This document shows, piece after piece, positions 7,653-17,709 of a DNA stretch of 64,000 nucleotides. The stretch is taken from the NCBI GenBank assembly GCA_937931205.1, contig CALHBF010000001.1, forward strand, positions 62,001 to 126,000, in the 5' to 3' direction. Position 1 is the first letter of the stretch. Every line of letters begins with the position of its first letter. Below the pieces are notes generated by a model. That model saw nothing but the letters and a program-made list of their open reading frames with translations, had not been told where the DNA came from and did not search any database. The position numbers were made by a program, and so were the translations under genes. The stretch is from an uncultured Bacteriovoracaceae bacterium (GTDB taxonomy: Bacteria; Bdellovibrionota; Bacteriovoracia; Bacteriovoracales; Bacteriovoracaceae).

Positions 7653-8954
7653 CTATCTCTTCTTCTTCTTTTTCATATTACGAAGACCCGGATGAGCATG
7701 AACTCTCTTCCCGGCATCATCAAACTGACCACGCTTAGAGTGATCATACCAAGGATTTTTTTCTTGGCTCTTACCTGGGGTGGGAGCCTTCACGACTTTA
7801 GGTCCTAGGCTTTTAAGCTTAATGACTTCTTTTTTACCTTCAAAGTTAAGCTTCTTTATTTCTTGGCGAGTAAGGGCCTCGATGTCATCTAAACGATGCT
7901 TTTCTTCGATTTCACAGAAAGTAACGGCATGCCCGCTGCGACCAGCTCGACCCGTTCGTCCAATACGGTGGACATAAACTTCAGGGTCAAGAGGAATGTC
8001 AAAATTGATTACGTATTCGATATTCTCCACATCAATCCCACGAGAAACAAGATCTGTTGCCACGAGGATATTGATACTGCCCTCTGTGAAGTAAGCAATC
8101 GAGCGCTCACGCTCGGCCTGCTTTTTATCGCCATGAATTGCTCGTGCCGAAATTTTATTTTGAATTAAGTATTCAACGACGGCATCTGCTCCATCTTTTG
8201 TTCTGGTGAAAACAAGTATTGGCCCGGTAACTTCTTCTTTAATAATTTTCTTCAAGAGCTGATACTTATGTGTAGCTGCACAGAAATACACAAGCTGCGA
8301 GATATTTGCAGCAACGGTTGATTGCTTAGCAACTTCGATGAAAACAGGATTTTGAAGAATTGATTTAGAAAATCTTCTGATCGCATCTGGTACGGTTGCT
8401 GAATAAAAAAGCGTCTGACGAGTCGCTGGAAGCTCTTTAATGATCAAGTTAAGGTCATCAATGAAACCCATATCTAGCATCCGATCTGCTTCATCAAGCA
8501 CCAGCACTTCAATCGATCTCAAACGAATAAGACCTTTGCGAACAAGGTCTAGAAGACGTCCAGGAGTCGCGACAATAAAATTCACTCCACCGTTAATGGC
8601 CTCGGCCTGGTAAATTTGTTTTACACCGCCATAGATGGCACAGCTTTTAACCGGAGTATCTTTAGCAAACTTAATAATCGCCTCATGAGTCTGCAAACAC
8701 AGCTCACGAGTCGGAGTTAAAATCAAAACGGTTGGAATTAATTTAAAGTTTTCTTTTTGAAGAAGACCCTCAATCAAAGGAAGGCAAAAAGAAGCAGTCT
8801 TTCCTGTTCCTGTTTGAGCGATCCCAAAAATATCTCGCTTCTCTTTAACCACAGGAATAGATTTTTCCTGAATGGTTGTGGGAGTTTGATAGCCCAGCCC
8901 TTCGAGATTGCTAAGAAGAGTTGAATGAGTCAATAATTCACTAAAAGCGGCCAT
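7653..8954 (-). CDS. DEAD-box ATP-dependent RNA helicase (RhlE-like)
   Basis: A 433-residue helicase with all standard motifs in order: Q motif (FSELLTHSTLLSNLEGLGYQTPTTIQ, with the Gln near 28), Walker A AQTGTGKT, PTRELCLQ, DEAD (VLVLDEADRML), SAT (FYSATVP), and motif VI HRIGRTGRAG. The C-terminal tail is short and ends in a run of lysines (NMKKKKKR) that can bind RNA. The protein unwinds short RNA duplexes, usually in ribosome assembly or cold adaptation. A second RhlE-like helicase is encoded at 27.7 kb. GAAGGT lies eight bases before the start codon. Confidence 0.95.
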   Translation of the reverse strand: MAAFSELLTHSTLLSNLEGLGYQTPTTIQEKSIPVVKEKRDIFGIAQTGTGKTASFCLPLIEGLLQKENFKLIPTVLILTPTRELCLQTHEAIIKFAKDTPVKSCAIYGGVKQIYQAEAINGGVNFIVATPGRLLDLVRKGLIRLRSIEVLVLDEADRMLDMGFIDDLNLIIKELPATRQTLFYSATVPDAIRRFSKSILQNPVFIEVAKQSTVAANISQLVYFCAATHKYQLLKKIIKEEVTGPILVFTRTKDGADAVVEYLIQNKISARAIHGDKKQAERERSIAYFTEGSINILVATDLVSRGIDVENIEYVINFDIPLDPEVYVHRIGRTGRAGRSGHAVTFCEIEEKHRLDDIEALTRQEIKKLNFEGKKEVIKLKSLGPKVVKAPTPGKSQEKNPWYDHSKRGQFDDAGKRVHAHPGLRNMKKKKKR

Positions 8955-8995
8955 GAGATACCTTCTATTATTTGAAGGCCTTCTATAGCACTATA

Positions 8996-9032
8996 ATGAG
9001 GCTATGGCCTCATCAATTGTCGACGAGGCCAT
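8996..9032. terminator. Competing hairpins between FHA operon and helicase gene
   Basis: Two alternative stems share bases: ATGAGGC/GCCTCAT (8996-9013) and ATGGCCTC/GAGGCCAT (9004-9032). They lie between the end of the FHA operon and the helicase start. No strong U tract follows, so this may be a weak terminator or an attenuator-like switch rather than a simple terminator. Confidence 0.4.
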
Positions 9033-9061
9033 CTTAAGTACCTGAATTATCATAGTCGTTC

Positions 9062-12000
9062 TTAAAAAACTTGCTTCATCATCTCACCAACAGGATCACT
9101 ATCACCCCTATTCTCCACCGGCGCTAGAGGTAGCTCACTAGCAATTTGGCGATTTTGTTTAGTGAACCTATCAGTATAAAACCTATCAAAGTAATCCTTT
9201 CTGAACTGATAAAGTTTTTCCATCTTACCTGCATCAGGGATTTTTTCTTTCATCCACCCCAAATGAAGTTCTTCCAAGTCAGTCATTTTTTTAAGTCCTA
9301 CATCCAAAAACTTAGGATGAAGATCTTTTCTGGTTACCGCTAGTTCTTTGATCAATGTTCCCTCAGAAGAAATATAATTGATGGCAATATCTTCAGAAAG
9401 CTCAAGATCTTTAACAATGAAATCATGGATTTTTAAAATCCATTCATTTTGAAATTCTTCATTGTCCATAACGAGAGAGAAATCTTTCGTATAGATCACG
9501 TTATCAGTGAAAGTTCTTTTGTACCCAACAGTTAGTTCAGGTAGATAAGAATTCTTCTCTTTCCATTCATTTTTTTGTTGATTCACATAAAGTTCAGAAG
9601 CTGAACTTTGTTGCTTTAAGAACTCTTTCATGATGTTCACGACATTTGTTCTCACTGAACCGATATCTGCTAAAATCGTAATGACAACGGCCAGAGGAAG
9701 ACCCACACGAAGAGAGTACTTCTGAATGACAGGAATAACTTTCTTACGTTTCTCGGGGTTAAAATCCAGAACTTGATCAACCTCTTTAAGGGCATGTGCC
9801 TTTTGCCCATCAATGGTCATTTCAAGAGTATTCTTGATTTTTTCTCGAAGTTGCTCTTCTCTCTCGCCTAGATGACCATTCTCTGATACCAGAACATTTA
9901 TCACAGCTGCCGTTGAATTGAGAATTCTCTCTTTTTTTGTTCGATTAAAGTTTTCTTTTTCTCTCTTAAGCTCATCTTCCCATCCTTGTTGATGAGTTAC
10001 CTTGGTAGAATTGATATGTTCAAGCATCGTCTTCTTCTTACTGGCCAGCTCTGCTTCCTGAGACTTTTTCAGTTCATTGATTTGTCTCAAAACCTTTTCT
10101 TTTTCGATTTTAAGTTCTTTCATCGCCTCATCTTTAATGACCGCCTGTCTTGCGATTTCTTCTTCTCTGATTCGAGCGATTTTCTTAAGCTCTTTCTTTT
10201 TTATATCTTCCAGTCTTTGATGACTTTTTTCTGCATCCCGTTTCATTTTTTGATGATGCTGATCCTGGGAATTCTTAATATGTGTAAGTCCCAACTCTTG
10301 TTTCATCGTAAGAAATTTTTTAATTTTCTGCTTTCTCTTAGCAAGATCATCTAAAATATCAAGTTCTGAGTTTTTAATTAATTCGCGTGCATCAATTCTG
10401 GCCTTATTAAGAATCGCTTCCGCCTCAACCTCTTTTTGCTTAAAATAATTCTGGGCTTCTTTAATGCGATCATGAGAAGCAAGCTCTCGTTCATTCGCAC
10501 TCTGTGTAGCCTCTCTAAGACGGGCATGAGCTTCTTGAGTCATATCTGACTCTATCTTTCTGGCCCCAGAAATGATTTCGTCGGCTTCATCTTGTGCAAT
10601 TGATTTCATCTGATAGATGTCATCTTGCTTACGTCGATATTCGGTCTCTACTTCGATTAGAGATTTCTGCTTAAAGGCCTCAACTTCCGCTAAGAATAAT
10701 TCTTTTTCTGCAGAAATACGTGCTCTCTCATCCCGCTTGAGTGCTTCAATTTCAATACGTGCCTCTTCATTTTTTTCTTTTATGATGATTTCACTTTCCT
10801 GAATTTTTATCTGAAGCGCAGATAATTCACGAAGGGCCCTACCTCTATCGTGTTCAAAACGGACAGTATCATCTTTTAAACTCTTCAACTGAGCTTCAAT
10901 TTGCGTTCTTTGTGATAGCAGTTCATCGACTTGCACTTCAATAGATATCTTTTCTTTTTGTAGAATTCTTTGCTTGGTCTCTAGTTCCTCAACGATCATT
11001 TTCAGCACATTTTGATCGGCCTCAATTTGAGCTTTATACTTCCCATTATCCTCAATTTCAGTCCTAAGCTGATTGAGTTCATCATTTAATTTTGCTTTTG
11101 TCTCATCAACGGCCTTAACGATAAGCTTCTTTTCATCAGAAAATTTACGATTCAACTGATGTAGCTCATCGCGAATAGCTGTCATCTTTAACTCGTGGCC
11201 TTTCTCCTCTGAACTAAGCTCTTTAAGTTTGAGACTTGAGCGCTGAATTTCAAAATTGATAGTTTCAAGCTTTCTTGAAGCATCAGTCCCCTGAAAATCA
11301 AGGTTGTTGATCTGATTCTTCTTGGCTGAAAGCTTATCTTCAAGCCTTACCAGCTCAAGTCTTAATTCTGCATTAAGGGACTTAAGATTTGATTCTTCTT
11401 CAGATTCTTTCTTAATTTCTTCTCGAATTTTTTGTGAATGGTTTTCCCGCTCTTCAATCTGAATTTTTAACTCTGTAAGCTTATTGAGCGCATCCTTTCT
11501 TTGAAGTTCTAATTTTTTGAGCTGGCCTTGTAAATCTTCGACCTCATGATCAAGCAGGGCCTTTTCTTTAAGCACATGTCCCATATGATTTTGAACACGT
11601 TGTTGTTCTTTGATCATATTCTCAGTCTTTAGAAGAATAGACTGAATCTTATCCTGCTCGTCTTGAATTTCCTGGGTTTGATTTTCATGAGTTAAATGCA
11701 GCTCACATAACTGATCCTGAAGCTTATTGATATCTATCTTTAAGCTGAAAAGTAGGCTTCTTTGCTCATCAATCTCCTTACTTTTTTTCTCTCTTTCATC
11801 TTTTAAATTGGCGAGAATAAGGTTTTGAGCGACGATAGTATCTTTGATCTTTCTTTCTTCGCCTGAAATGCCGGCTATATAATTCTTCAACTGTGAGATT
11901 TTTTCTTCTTCGTCTACATTCTTTTGAACTTTCTGTCTTAACTCTTTTGTAATACTTTCTTTTTGGTTTTTCAGGTTATCTATTGTCAGTTCGAGTTCAT

Positions 12001-12493
12001 TTCTGTCTTTAGTGCTTCTATGAAATCTTGCCTCCATTTCTTCGACCTGATTCTTTCTTAGATCATAGTCCTGAGAAAGAGTCCTTAAATCATTCTCTCT
12101 CATGCGAATATTCTGATTAATTCTAGCAAGATGATCCTTGTACTCCTCATCAAAAAAAGGAGGAGGGCCAAAAGAATCAAAATCCTTGCTTTGCTCTATT
12201 TGAATCGTATGCCCGGCCTTAGTGAAGCTGATGACAGAACCATCCTGATATCTGGTCTCTTGTCTAAAGGGAAGTATGTTTGAATCAAGAAGAATCTCTC
12301 CACGAGATCCAACTTCTTTGATAAAAATATTCCCGCCACTTAGCTTAACTTCTAAAACCTTTCCTTCAAGGACCTGATCATCAAGCCAAAGATCGGATTT
12401 TTTATCAGACCCAATGATAATGGGCCCTGGTTTATTAAAAAGATAGTCCTGAGAGTTCCCATCTTTTGAAACTTTTATGATTAGTGAAGACAC
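9062..12493 (-). CDS. FHA-domain giant coiled-coil membrane protein
   Basis: An 1143-residue protein starting at GTG (12493) six bases after TAGGAGGA. Residues about 1-105 form an FHA domain (IIIGSDKKSDLWLDD, DGSVISF), a phosphothreonine-binding fold. Residues about 115-885 are near-continuous charged coiled coil (Glu, Lys, Gln heptads). A single membrane helix (VGLPLAVVITILADIGSV, about 930-947) is followed by a roughly 196-residue C-terminal domain of unknown fold. With the FHA end in the cytoplasm, the coil could reach tens of nanometres into the cell and the tail would be periplasmic. It is the last gene of the operon with the MotA-like and OmpA-like proteins and probably is the cytoplasmic scaffold of that complex. 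Confidence 0.8.
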   Translation of the reverse strand: MSSLIIKVSKDGNSQDYLFNKPGPIIIGSDKKSDLWLDDQVLEGKVLEVKLSGGNIFIKEVGSRGEILLDSNILPFRQETRYQDGSVISFTKAGHTIQIEQSKDFDSFGPPPFFDEEYKDHLARINQNIRMRENDLRTLSQDYDLRKNQVEEMEARFHRSTKDRNELELTIDNLKNQKESITKELRQKVQKNVDEEEKISQLKNYIAGISGEERKIKDTIVAQNLILANLKDEREKKSKEIDEQRSLLFSLKIDINKLQDQLCELHLTHENQTQEIQDEQDKIQSILLKTENMIKEQQRVQNHMGHVLKEKALLDHEVEDLQGQLKKLELQRKDALNKLTELKIQIEERENHSQKIREEIKKESEEESNLKSLNAELRLELVRLEDKLSAKKNQINNLDFQGTDASRKLETINFEIQRSSLKLKELSSEEKGHELKMTAIRDELHQLNRKFSDEKKLIVKAVDETKAKLNDELNQLRTEIEDNGKYKAQIEADQNVLKMIVEELETKQRILQKEKISIEVQVDELLSQRTQIEAQLKSLKDDTVRFEHDRGRALRELSALQIKIQESEIIIKEKNEEARIEIEALKRDERARISAEKELFLAEVEAFKQKSLIEVETEYRRKQDDIYQMKSIAQDEADEIISGARKIESDMTQEAHARLREATQSANERELASHDRIKEAQNYFKQKEVEAEAILNKARIDARELIKNSELDILDDLAKRKQKIKKFLTMKQELGLTHIKNSQDQHHQKMKRDAEKSHQRLEDIKKKELKKIARIREEEIARQAVIKDEAMKELKIEKEKVLRQINELKKSQEAELASKKKTMLEHINSTKVTHQQGWEDELKREKENFNRTKKERILNSTAAVINVLVSENGHLGEREEQLREKIKNTLEMTIDGQKAHALKEVDQVLDFNPEKRKKVIPVIQKYSLRVGLPLAVVITILADIGSVRTNVVNIMKEFLKQQSSASELYVNQQKNEWKEKNSYLPELTVGYKRTFTDNVIYTKDFSLVMDNEEFQNEWILKIHDFIVKDLELSEDIAINYISSEGTLIKELAVTRKDLHPKFLDVGLKKMTDLEELHLGWMKEKIPDAGKMEKLYQFRKDYFDRFYTDRFTKQNRQIASELPLAPVENRGDSDPVGEMMKQVF

Positions 12494-12512
12494 AAAATCC
12501 TCCTAGGAAGCT

Positions 12513-13526
12513 TTAAGCCGCTTTCTCTTCTTTTTCGGCTTCTTCAATAGAATCCTTGGAAATGGACTTATGAGAATCCTTTTTGTTCCACCACTTACTA
12601 ATTGGTTTAACAATAGTGATAAATCCGACATCAACACTTAATTCTTTAGCAATCAAATCCTCCGAAAGTACTTCAATAGGATCTCTATCTGCTTCGAATG
12701 TTGAGATTTCAGAAGGAAGTTTATTTGATGAACTCATATTCCAAAGGATATCAAGTTCATTCTCCAATCTCTCAACCGTATCCATGTACACTTTCTCACA
12801 GCTCAAGAATGTATTAATCAGAGTCATGAGAACAGAAAGAATGATACCGATAACTGAAGTAGACATTGAGAAAGATACACTTAGTAGGAAGCTGTCCATC
12901 ACGTTTTTTGAACCTTCCACGTCACTGAGGTTCATTCCCCCTAGCTCTGGAAGGGCCTTCATAATCCCTAGGAAAGTACCAAAGATACCTCCTACAATGA
13001 ATAACCCTGGAACAGTATTTAAGAAGTCATTAAAAGTAGAAACAGGAATCAATCCAAAAACTCTGTTAAAGCATGGATTATTGCGAAGGACGGTATTAGA
13101 AATTTCTAAAAACTTTGGTCTCTCACCCCACTTAGAATACTTTACCTGCTTAAGAGTATCGTTCACTAATCGAGCAGAACCTTGTTGAACTAAAAAGATA
13201 CGATCAGTAAGTGTCATGATCGCATCAGGATTTCTTCGCTTCATGATGGAGCGAATTTCAAAAACCTCATAATATGTAATTTCAAGAAGTCTTTTGGTAA
13301 TGACATAGAAAGACTGGTCAACTATCTCGGTTCTTCGATCCATAAATTTTTTTACACGTTTAGAAAACTCTCTGGCAAACCAGTCTTCTCTTTTAACGGT
13401 ATACCAGATGAGTGCCCTGAGAGAGGCAGTGACCACGAAAAAAACGACCATTGCCGGCATTAAGAGATCTGTGGCAAATGCAATGACTCCGTCTACAAAA
13501 CCTTGAACTAATCCCTGATCGATCAT
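12513..13526 (-). CDS. MotA/TolQ/ExbB-like proton channel protein
   Basis: The start is the ATG at 13526, five bases after AAGGTGG, rather than the GTG three codons earlier. The 337-residue protein has a first membrane helix near residues 14-42, a roughly 125-residue cytoplasmic part, and two closely spaced helices with the family signature PGLFIVGGIFGTFLGIMKAL and SVSFSMSTSVIGIILSVLMTLI. These form the inner ring of ion-driven stator units that act with MotB/ExbD/TolR partners. The C-terminal tail is charged. It sits between the OmpA-like and the FHA genes with gaps of about 20-30 bases, so it should pair with the OmpA-like protein. Confidence 0.88.
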   Translation of the reverse strand: MIDQGLVQGFVDGVIAFATDLLMPAMVVFFVVTASLRALIWYTVKREDWFAREFSKRVKKFMDRRTEIVDQSFYVITKRLLEITYYEVFEIRSIMKRRNPDAIMTLTDRIFLVQQGSARLVNDTLKQVKYSKWGERPKFLEISNTVLRNNPCFNRVFGLIPVSTFNDFLNTVPGLFIVGGIFGTFLGIMKALPELGGMNLSDVEGSKNVMDSFLLSVSFSMSTSVIGIILSVLMTLINTFLSCEKVYMDTVERLENELDILWNMSSSNKLPSEISTFEADRDPIEVLSEDLIAKELSVDVGFITIVKPISKWWNKKDSHKSISKDSIEEAEKEEKAA

Positions 13527-13555
13527 ACGTACCACCTTGATTCAAACGAATCCAA

Positions 13556-15457
13556 TTAGTCTTTAAGATTAAATCGAATGATTACTTTCTGTGATTTTTC
13601 ACAATTATATTTTTTACAATAAGTCTTCATATCTAAACCGGATTCGATATCACGACCCGAAACCCCTTCAGCAAGGAAAGATCGACCAGTTACCTTAACT
13701 AATGGAAGCATCTCTTTCTGGTACTCATAGGTCATGTTTCTCTTATCAAAAATATAGTTAAAGATTGACTTCGCTCGGCCATAAGAAAGATCCAGGTTAT
13801 AACTCACGGCCGCTCTATCTGAATCGGCAAGAGATTTTGGATCGACATACTTCCCTTTATAGGTAGGTGATGAGAATCCAACAATTTCTACAGAGGAAAT
13901 CTCTTTGGCAATTTTATCATCCTCAAGTAATGACTTTGAATATGTTGGAACAAACTTCTTCATCACTTCCATCATATTAGGTTTAAGATTTGATGAACCT
14001 GTATCAAAGTACTCATCGCCAAAATTAATCGTTACATCCCCGTTCTTCCCATCCACACCGGCCTTGATTCCATTTTTTGCTAAATTATCAGCAATCTTTT
14101 TTGCCAATGCCTTTTTAGCATTAGTTAATTCCTGAGCACGCTTCAAGTCTCCTGAAAGACCTGCTTTATCTTTTTCTAACTGATCAATGGCCGCCAGATA
14201 TCTTCCATGCTCTTTTTGAGCATTAGCAAGTTGCCCCTTAAGCTCTTTGGCCTCACCCTGGGCCTTACCGACTTCATCACGAAGATTGGCAAGTTGCCCA
14301 TCAAGAGCTGCTTTCTCTTTTGCCATTTTCTCTTTGAACTCACCAAGGGCCTTCATTTTTTGAGCAGCAGAAGCCTTCTCACCCTCTAATTGTTTTTCAA
14401 GAGCAGATCTTTCTGCATTCATCTTGGCATCAAAGTCACTTCTCATCTGTGCCATTTTGCTCTGATGATCAGCACTTGCTCTGGCCATATCTTCTTCTAG
14501 CTTTCTTTTAAGAGCTTCCTGTTCGGCCATCTTTCCTCTCGCGTCGGCAAGCTGATTTTCTGCACTAGAAAGTTCACGATGGATGGCATTAACATTTTCC
14601 TTCATCACTTTCGTTTCACTTTGCAACTCATCAATCTGTTTTGCGTTCTGAATCTTCATGATCGCAATTTTACGATTCAGCTCTTGTTTAGAGATATTGG
14701 CACTTGTGCTTGTTTTTTCTAGTTCTTTAATTTTGTTACTCAAGTCTGAGTTAAGAGCATTGATCTTTGATTGATTAGAAGCAATTGTTTGTTCTTTTTC
14801 ATTAACTTGAGTTTCAAGCATTTCGACTTGTTGTTTTTTGAGATCGAGAACTCTTTGTTTCTCAAAAATCTCTTTCTCTTGATTTTCGATCTGAACTCTA
14901 TTCTGAGAAATAACTTGAGCTTTATCCTGAATATCTTTTGTTTGAAGTTGAATGGTCGTATCCATTTCCTTAATCGCATCATTTTTCTTAACAATGACTT
15001 CATTACGGAATTTGATTTTTTTATTAGACAGTAGATTGGTGTTAATGATGTTACGAACCATTTGTTGATACTGATTCAAAGCTTTTGCCTTAGCATCATT
15101 TTCTTCAGCACGGGCCTCAAGTTGCTTCTTCTCTTCCTTGGCTTCTTCCTGGAGAAGAGAGAGCTTACTCATCAGCTCCTCATACATTTTAGACTCATCC
15201 TCACTCGCATCTTTTTCCAGATAGTCATCTTTAAGTGCATTGTAGGCCTGAATTTGTTTTTTATAATCTTGTGCTTCTGCTTTGAGTTTTTGATTCTCAA
15301 GCATATTTTGAACAGAAGAGGTTCCTGTTCTCACGGAAGCCACTACATAAAGAAGAAGGAAGACCACACTCAGCATCATGAATAGATCTGAGTAAGAAGT
15401 CCAAAAGGAGCCATCGTCTGAATGTTTTTGTTTTAATTTCTGATAATCAAAACTCAT
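13556..15457 (-). CDS. MotB/OmpA-like stator protein with long periplasmic coiled coil
   Basis: A 633-residue protein. A short cytoplasmic N-terminus is followed by one membrane helix (about 21-43) containing the motif SYSDLFMMLSVVFLLLY; Asp24 takes the place of the proton-binding Asp of MotB. Residues about 50-460 are coiled coil, and the C-terminal 170 residues form an OmpA/MotB-like peptidoglycan-binding domain (INFGDEYFDTGSSNLKP, VEIVGFSSP, DLSYGRAKSIFNYIF). Ordinary MotB has no such coil; 400 helical residues would be far longer than the periplasm if fully extended, so the coil must fold back or bundle. First gene of the three-gene operon. Confidence 0.87.
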   Translation of the reverse strand: MSFDYQKLKQKHSDDGSFWTSYSDLFMMLSVVFLLLYVVASVRTGTSSVQNMLENQKLKAEAQDYKKQIQAYNALKDDYLEKDASEDESKMYEELMSKLSLLQEEAKEEKKQLEARAEENDAKAKALNQYQQMVRNIINTNLLSNKKIKFRNEVIVKKNDAIKEMDTTIQLQTKDIQDKAQVISQNRVQIENQEKEIFEKQRVLDLKKQQVEMLETQVNEKEQTIASNQSKINALNSDLSNKIKELEKTSTSANISKQELNRKIAIMKIQNAKQIDELQSETKVMKENVNAIHRELSSAENQLADARGKMAEQEALKRKLEEDMARASADHQSKMAQMRSDFDAKMNAERSALEKQLEGEKASAAQKMKALGEFKEKMAKEKAALDGQLANLRDEVGKAQGEAKELKGQLANAQKEHGRYLAAIDQLEKDKAGLSGDLKRAQELTNAKKALAKKIADNLAKNGIKAGVDGKNGDVTINFGDEYFDTGSSNLKPNMMEVMKKFVPTYSKSLLEDDKIAKEISSVEIVGFSSPTYKGKYVDPKSLADSDRAAVSYNLDLSYGRAKSIFNYIFDKRNMTYEYQKEMLPLVKVTGRSFLAEGVSGRDIESGLDMKTYCKKYNCEKSQKVIIRFNLKD

Positions 15458-15684
15458 CTGTGGGTCTCTTGTTAGCGGTGTTGAATCTAAAGGATGAAAG
15501 AGGGTAACATCAAAAGGAGGCCAAAGATTAAAAAATCATGAAGTGTAAGTGTCTTAATATGTTATCGAAATTTCTTGCGCCAAGTTTTTTGGCCCCCTTC
15601 CAAATGGGCCTTTTACCACTAAATTTGGCAGTTGATGAGTAAGGATCGAGAATCACTCTCTTTTGGAAGGAATTGTGATATGGC

Positions 15685-15716
15685 AGAGTCTGATTAGACT
15701 AATCCAACCAGACTCT
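15685..15716. terminator. Inverted repeat after the chemoreceptor gene
   Basis: AGAGTCTG and CAGACTCT (15685-15692 and 15709-15716) enclose a second small palindrome GATTA/TAATC. The structure begins 21 bases downstream of the chemoreceptor stop codon on the minus strand and may end its transcript. No clear U tract. The rest of the 15458-15736 gap must hold the promoter of the stator operon, which I could not assign. Confidence 0.45.
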
Positions 15717-15736
15717 TATTAATCATTGATCAAATT

Positions 15737-17425
15737 CTAAATTTTTGTCTCTGATGACATCCTTATTGCAGCCTCAATCCTCTCTACTCCACGCTTAGAC
15801 TCATTCATCACTCTGGCTATTTCTGCAGTTGTTGCAGTCTGTTCTTCAACAGCTGAAGCGATGACATTAGAGACACTCGATAGTTTTTCTACAGACTCAA
15901 AAATACTTCCAATTGAAGTAATTGCTGATTGCGTATCAGACTGCATCGTTGAAATTTTATTGGTTATATCATTGGTCGCTTTTGCTGTTTGCCTCGCCAG
16001 TTCCTTCACCTCATTAGCAACAACAGCAAATCCTCGTCCAGCTTCCCCGGCCCGAGCAGCTTCGATGGTGGCATTCAATGCTAAGAGATTCGTTTGCTGA
16101 GCTATTGAGCTAATCACCTTGATCACATCTCCTACCTCACAAGAACTAGTTCCAAGTTTTGTCACCAACTCATTTGAAGCCTGGGCCCGCGAGAGAGTGT
16201 TCTTAGACATGGTATAAGACTCATTTGTTGAACGAGAAATATCCTTAATCGAAGCGACCATCTCTTCGATACTCACAGAGACAGATTCAATTCCGCGATA
16301 TACCTCATCCACTTCTTTTGAAGTAGAACGGATGAAGCTCAACATACGATTTAGTTCTGTCACATCAGTAGAAAGTTCAATCACTTTAAAAACTCTTCCC
16401 ATCTCATCTGTAACAGGAGCTAGAACACACTGATAAAAAACTTCGGTTTGAGAAGACGTCGTTCGTTTAAGTAATAGGGTCTGACTTTTTCCTTCTAAGA
16501 CTGCTTTCCAAACATCTGTCATAAGAGAAGAGATGATTTCACAACACCAATCAAAACGCTTCCCCTTAATTTCAGTGAGTGATCTTCCCAGCTTTGAACA
16601 AAGCATTTCGTTTGCGTTGGTGATATGACCTTCCAACGAATACTCCAAATACGAGAAAGACTCATTTATGGCCTTAAGGATACCATGCATATTCTGGCGC
16701 TCTACTTCCGTCTCTGTTATTTCGTAACGAATCCCTAGATACTTTCTTGGCTTACCATTTTTTCCCAAGATAGGTGTAATAACGGCATCAACATAATAAG
16801 AACTTCCATCCTTTGCTCTATTCTTCACCACTCCACGGAAAATATCCCCACTTCCGATAGTCTTCCACATATCTTTGAAGACCATACTCTCCATATCAGG
16901 ATGTCTTGTCGTATTATGAGGTTTCCCTAGTAATTCCTCTCTGGAATATTTGGAGACCTGACAAAATTTATCGTTAATCGTAACAATATTTCCCTTTAAA
17001 TCTGCTTCAGAAACAATGCTGGTAAGATTCATCACCTTCTCACGCGCCATGAGTTCATCTTTAAGTTCAGTAATATCATTCCCAAGAAAAATAATCTTAC
17101 CAGGCTCAAAAGATGAATGATGAAAGCAGCCGGTTAACCAAGTTTCAACCTTCTCCATATTAGGAACTGAGAATTCAAAGTGGTGAGTGAAGTTATTCTT
17201 TATCGAATCCCACACCATTTGAGGTTTAGAATTTGAGATAAGTGAAACCAGAGGACGACCAAGAACTTGCTCACGTGAGCAATCGAGAAGAGATAAATAC
17301 CTTTCGCTCACTTCTGTGATGTGGCCATCGAGAGTCAATTCAATCATGACATGATGTTTTCCAAGGGATTCAATCAGGGATGTTTTCGGTGATAGATTCA
17401 AATCATTTTGAGCAAGAACATTCAT
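15737..17425 (-). CDS. Soluble PAS-domain methyl-accepting chemotaxis protein
   Basis: A 562-residue chemoreceptor counted from the ATG at 17425, which lies closer to AGGAAGGAA than does the GTG one codon earlier. Three PAS domains (about 15-125, 130-245 with the Aer-like [25 protein letters not shown], and 250-365) are followed by the signalling hairpin with the invariant tip near [20 protein letters not shown] and [17 protein letters not shown]. There is no membrane helix, so it is cytoplasmic and probably senses redox or energy state through a PAS-bound flavin or haem. Encoded just upstream of the MotA/MotB-like operon on the same strand but 279 bases apart, so a functional link is possible but unproven. 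Confidence 0.92.
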   Translation of the reverse strand: MNVLAQNDLNLSPKTSLIESLGKHHVMIELTLDGHITEVSERYLSLLDCSREQVLGRPLVSLISNSKPQMVWDSIKNNFTHHFEFSVPNMEKVETWLTGCFHHSSFEPGKIIFLGNDITELKDELMAREKVMNLTSIVSEADLKGNIVTINDKFCQVSKYSREELLGKPHNTTRHPDMESMVFKDMWKTIGSGDIFRGVVKNRAKDGSSYYVDAVITPILGKNGKPRKYLGIRYEITETEVERQNMHGILKAINESFSYLEYSLEGHITNANEMLCSKLGRSLTEIKGKRFDWCCEIISSLMTDVWKAVLEGKSQTLLLKRTTSSQTEVFYQCVLAPVTDEMGRVFKVIELSTDVTELNRMLSFIRSTSKEVDEVYRGIESVSVSIEEMVASIKDISRSTNESYTMSKNTLSRAQASNELVTKLGTSSCEVGDVIKVISSIAQQTNLLALNATIEAARAGEAGRGFAVVANEVKELARQTAKATNDITNKISTMQSDTQSAITSIGSIFESVEKLSSVSNVIASAVEEQTATTAEIARVMNESKRGVERIEAAIRMSSETKI

Positions 17426-17636
17426 CACGGGATTCCTTCCTTAATGGTAATAAGCCAACCTTTAGGCAAACTTAATGTGTTTTCAACTAGTTACTTTTAA
17501 AGAGATTACGGAAGGAATAAGTGGCTATAGAGATAGGCAAAAAAATCTCAGGGGATTTTTTGAACTTAACTAGCTGAATAAATAATAGAAGCTGATATAA
17601 ATCATTTAAAAAAATCAAAAATCTGATCATCAAATT

Positions 17637-17650
17637 TCAAGAATTCTTGA
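17637..17650. promoter_or_regulatory. 14-base palindrome upstream of P-type ATPase gene
   Basis: TCAAGAATTCTTGA is a perfect palindrome 59 bases before the ATPase start codon, within the 281-base divergent region. It may be an operator for a dimeric regulator. The rest of this gap is AT-rich promoter DNA without a recognisable gene. Confidence 0.35.
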
Positions 17651-17709
17651 TGCCGATTGGGAATAAGTCTTCACTTCCAAGGAAAAGATTATCTTGATAG
17701 CTTTTTTAT

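Noticed and set aside
9986..10354. 122-codon plus-strand hydrophobic frame inside the FHA coiled-coil gene
   Set aside because: It is the antisense of Glu/Lys-rich coiled coil, which always yields Phe/Leu/Ser-rich frames; no start signal.
12513..15457. Zorya defence system (ZorA/ZorB)
   Set aside because: The channel protein lacks the long C-terminal tail of ZorA, the MotB-like protein is much longer than ZorB, and no ZorC, ZorD or ZorE gene is adjacent; an FHA protein takes that place.
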